A stretch of 64,000 nucleotides of DNA from Hyposmocoma kahamanoa (lineage: Eukaryota; Arthropoda; Insecta; Lepidoptera; Cosmopterigidae), in contig NW_020653718.1 of assembly GCF_003589595.1 (NCBI RefSeq), positions 4,117,720 through 4,181,719 on the forward strand, written 5' to 3'. The translations under genes were made by a program, and so were the position numbers. Shown here in pieces: positions 53,301 to 56,300 of this stretch. The notes under the pieces are model-generated. The model was not told the DNA's origin. It did no database searches and saw only the letters and a list, made by a program, of their open reading frames with translations. Every line of letters begins with the position of its first letter. The stretch's first letter is position 1.

Positions 53301-56300
53301 GTTTTATAGAGAATTTTATTATAAATTACAAAAGCTCACAAAATTATCAAATAGCTAACTGTTCTTTTTCTACACATTGAATGCGCAAAAGATGGAAAGA
53401 GACCCATTAAGACGATTTCAAGGAGCTTATATAAAGTTCTTAGTTGTTTTCAATTGTTCGAACCAGAAGCGATTGAAATATTTAGAACCAAGAAACTATA
53501 ATAACGCACACACACACACTCAACATAGCCCCGCACTAGGGAAACCCTGTGTCGCGGGTGCCATGGACACACACATAGACAACCACAACTTACACCCACT
53601 GTCTAACTATACTGTCACTTTGATTTTAATATTACTTTTAAAATGATTTTTCTATTAAACGTTAGCAATAACTAATAAAATATTGTTATACTCTTTTTAC
53701 AGCTTGGGATTACCTATTAGAAGTCAGAAAATACATTTGCCCGAAATAACCTTAGCTCCAATTTTCATAATGTCAAATGTATTTTTTTAGGAAGATTACA
53801 AAACAAAAGTTAATTTTGTCTTTATGAAAAGCATTAAAATTACTCGAAAGCGTAACAACATTCGAGTTTATGTTTAGTTGGAATATCGATATATTTCTTA
53901 TAGCACTTTTATTTTCACATTTGTAGTAATATTTGTGTGTATGTATCTGCCTCTCTCAACTCTTTACTAGTCCTTTAAGTGAATTTGTACAAAATTCAAC
54001 ATAATAATATATATAAAAATTAATTAATATTTACAATAAAGGCTACTCCATTACTCTTGGGTTTAAGTAATTTTCAGTAGAAGCTGAATGTGGTATTTAT
54101 TTTTGGGCCCTTAAATTGTTGCAAGCTAAATTAGGCAGAACTGCTATGATGTTACAATTTAAATCAAATGTATTAGTTTTTTAGATTTCGTTAAATGTCA
54201 CCATGTTCGTATAGGTTAACTTTGGACACTTTTTTGTGGTTTTTGTATTAGACCCGACGTCCATTTGTTGGTAGGTTGCTTATTAATGGCTTACAATAAT
54301 AAAAATTAAAATAATTTTAAATAGATTTTATGAAATTGTACCTAATCTTGTTACTTTTCAAATACTAGATGGTCCATGATGCATTTATTCATTTATATTT
54401 AATGAACTTTTAATTAATATGTGCACATGTCTAGTTATTCATGCAACAATCAATTCAAGAGTTCAAAAAATTGTGGTACTTGTATAATGCATATAAATTT
54501 TGTTATCTACGTAACTTAATTATATAAACCTAATATTGTTTGGCTACTATGTTGAAAAGTAAATAAACATAAATTCAATGAAATGACATAGTATTTTACT
54601 TAGTGACCGTTACTTTACACTAAATGATGCGATGATTCATCATTTGAACAGATTATCTGTTGTTTGATATAGTTTTCACTATTTATGAAATTTATCTGTA
54701 GGTACTCTGTGGAAAAGGTTAAACATAACTTAAATACGTAAATTATAAGTGTGCAACAGTTGAAACATTGCAGTCAAAATAAATTGGCAAACATTACAAT
54801 AATGAAAGCAAAGTGAGACCAGTTTTTAAACTCATGCAAATACCATAGACTAAAGTAATGACCTACTTCAGGCGACCAATATGAGCAATGTTAGCACCAA
54901 ATTAGACCAGCTAATATTACTTATCATAATTATGATCCACATTGTTACCGGTGCAATGTATGTTACATAAAGAAGGAAGGATTCTAATTAAAGAACACTG
55001 CAGTAACCAAAAGGATATCAGAAGCAAAACTACAGTTTCCATGAGTAGTGTGCGGCCAGCTTTGGATATTTTTAGAATGAGACTTGAGCGGGCACTGGCT
55101 ATCATATGTAAGCAGTAAGAGGCTGGAATTGGACGGGCACCATGCAGCGTGTCGTTCCAGGCGAGTTTTTAGTGCAACGTGCATGTGACGACGAGTGCTT
55201 GTGGCTGAAACATGAACTCTCACACTGTTTACCTCCACCGAAGTCCATCGCGAATTAACCGACCGCGCCGCGCTCACGGCTCACAAAGTTCCTTCCGCAC
55301 ACAATATCGAGACGCACATTTATATTAACTTCGTCATGGCACTGGCCGGTTCACTTTGTATATCCAAACTGTATCACGGGTAGGAGCTCACACACAAACC
55401 TCACTCCGCTTTGGTTTAATCGATGAAAATGCACACACGATTGCCTCACAAATGTAAACTAAAGACGTACCTCCATGGGCATGATCCTATAATAACTGTC
55501 TGGTCGCTCGTCCGTCCGAGGAACAAGTTATCAAGGTCCTCGTCTCGATCGCAGCATGCACGGTTCCGAGAATTGTAACGCACAGGTCGTCGCGATATCA
55601 CGCTGTTATATAAAGTAGTAAATAAATGGTCGACACTAATTTTACAACGATTTTAGATTGAAATTTTTATTAGAAAATGATTTTAGAAATAATCACTGAA
55701 GTTGAAACACTTGTTCGAAGAGAACGTCAAAAATGGTTGATAAGCGCGTCGGTGTGCGTGACAGCTGGACCGCACACCACGAACGACTGACACCGATTGG
55801 CTGGCGGATATCACATGGCCACCGTGTGACGTACGCGGACATGGCGCATGCGCGTTGTGAATTTGTAACTTTTTACACGAGTGTGAGCAGTAAAGAAAAA
55901 CAAAACATAGCTCTGTCACATTCTTCCGTTTCCCGCGTTTTTCAAGATGTCAAGAAGTAAGATCATAGAATGCATGTATGGGCACACATCAAACAAATTT
56001 TCACTAAAGTTTGGGCAATATCCGTAGAGTAAGACTTCGTAAGACTAATTTTTTGAGAATCCTAAGATGATAATGATATGCTTACCATAGCTGCTAGCTG
56101 GAGAAATATCTTCATATTTTGGACTCCATACCACTCTGTACGGATACTTCGCAGAAAGTAGGTATTCCATAAGAGCGAAATCTGTAAGAAGAGCGCAAAT
56201 TGACTTAACAAATTTTTTGTACGTACTACATTTATTTACTAGTAGGCTCGTAAAGTGGGAATATAGGAAAGGTCCGTAAAGGATGAATCATAGGGGTCGC

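Noticed and set aside
55733..55960. 75-codon plus ORF near a plus-strand TATATAAA
   Set aside because: No family resemblance, no splice partner, and it lies in a likely control region of dorsal.
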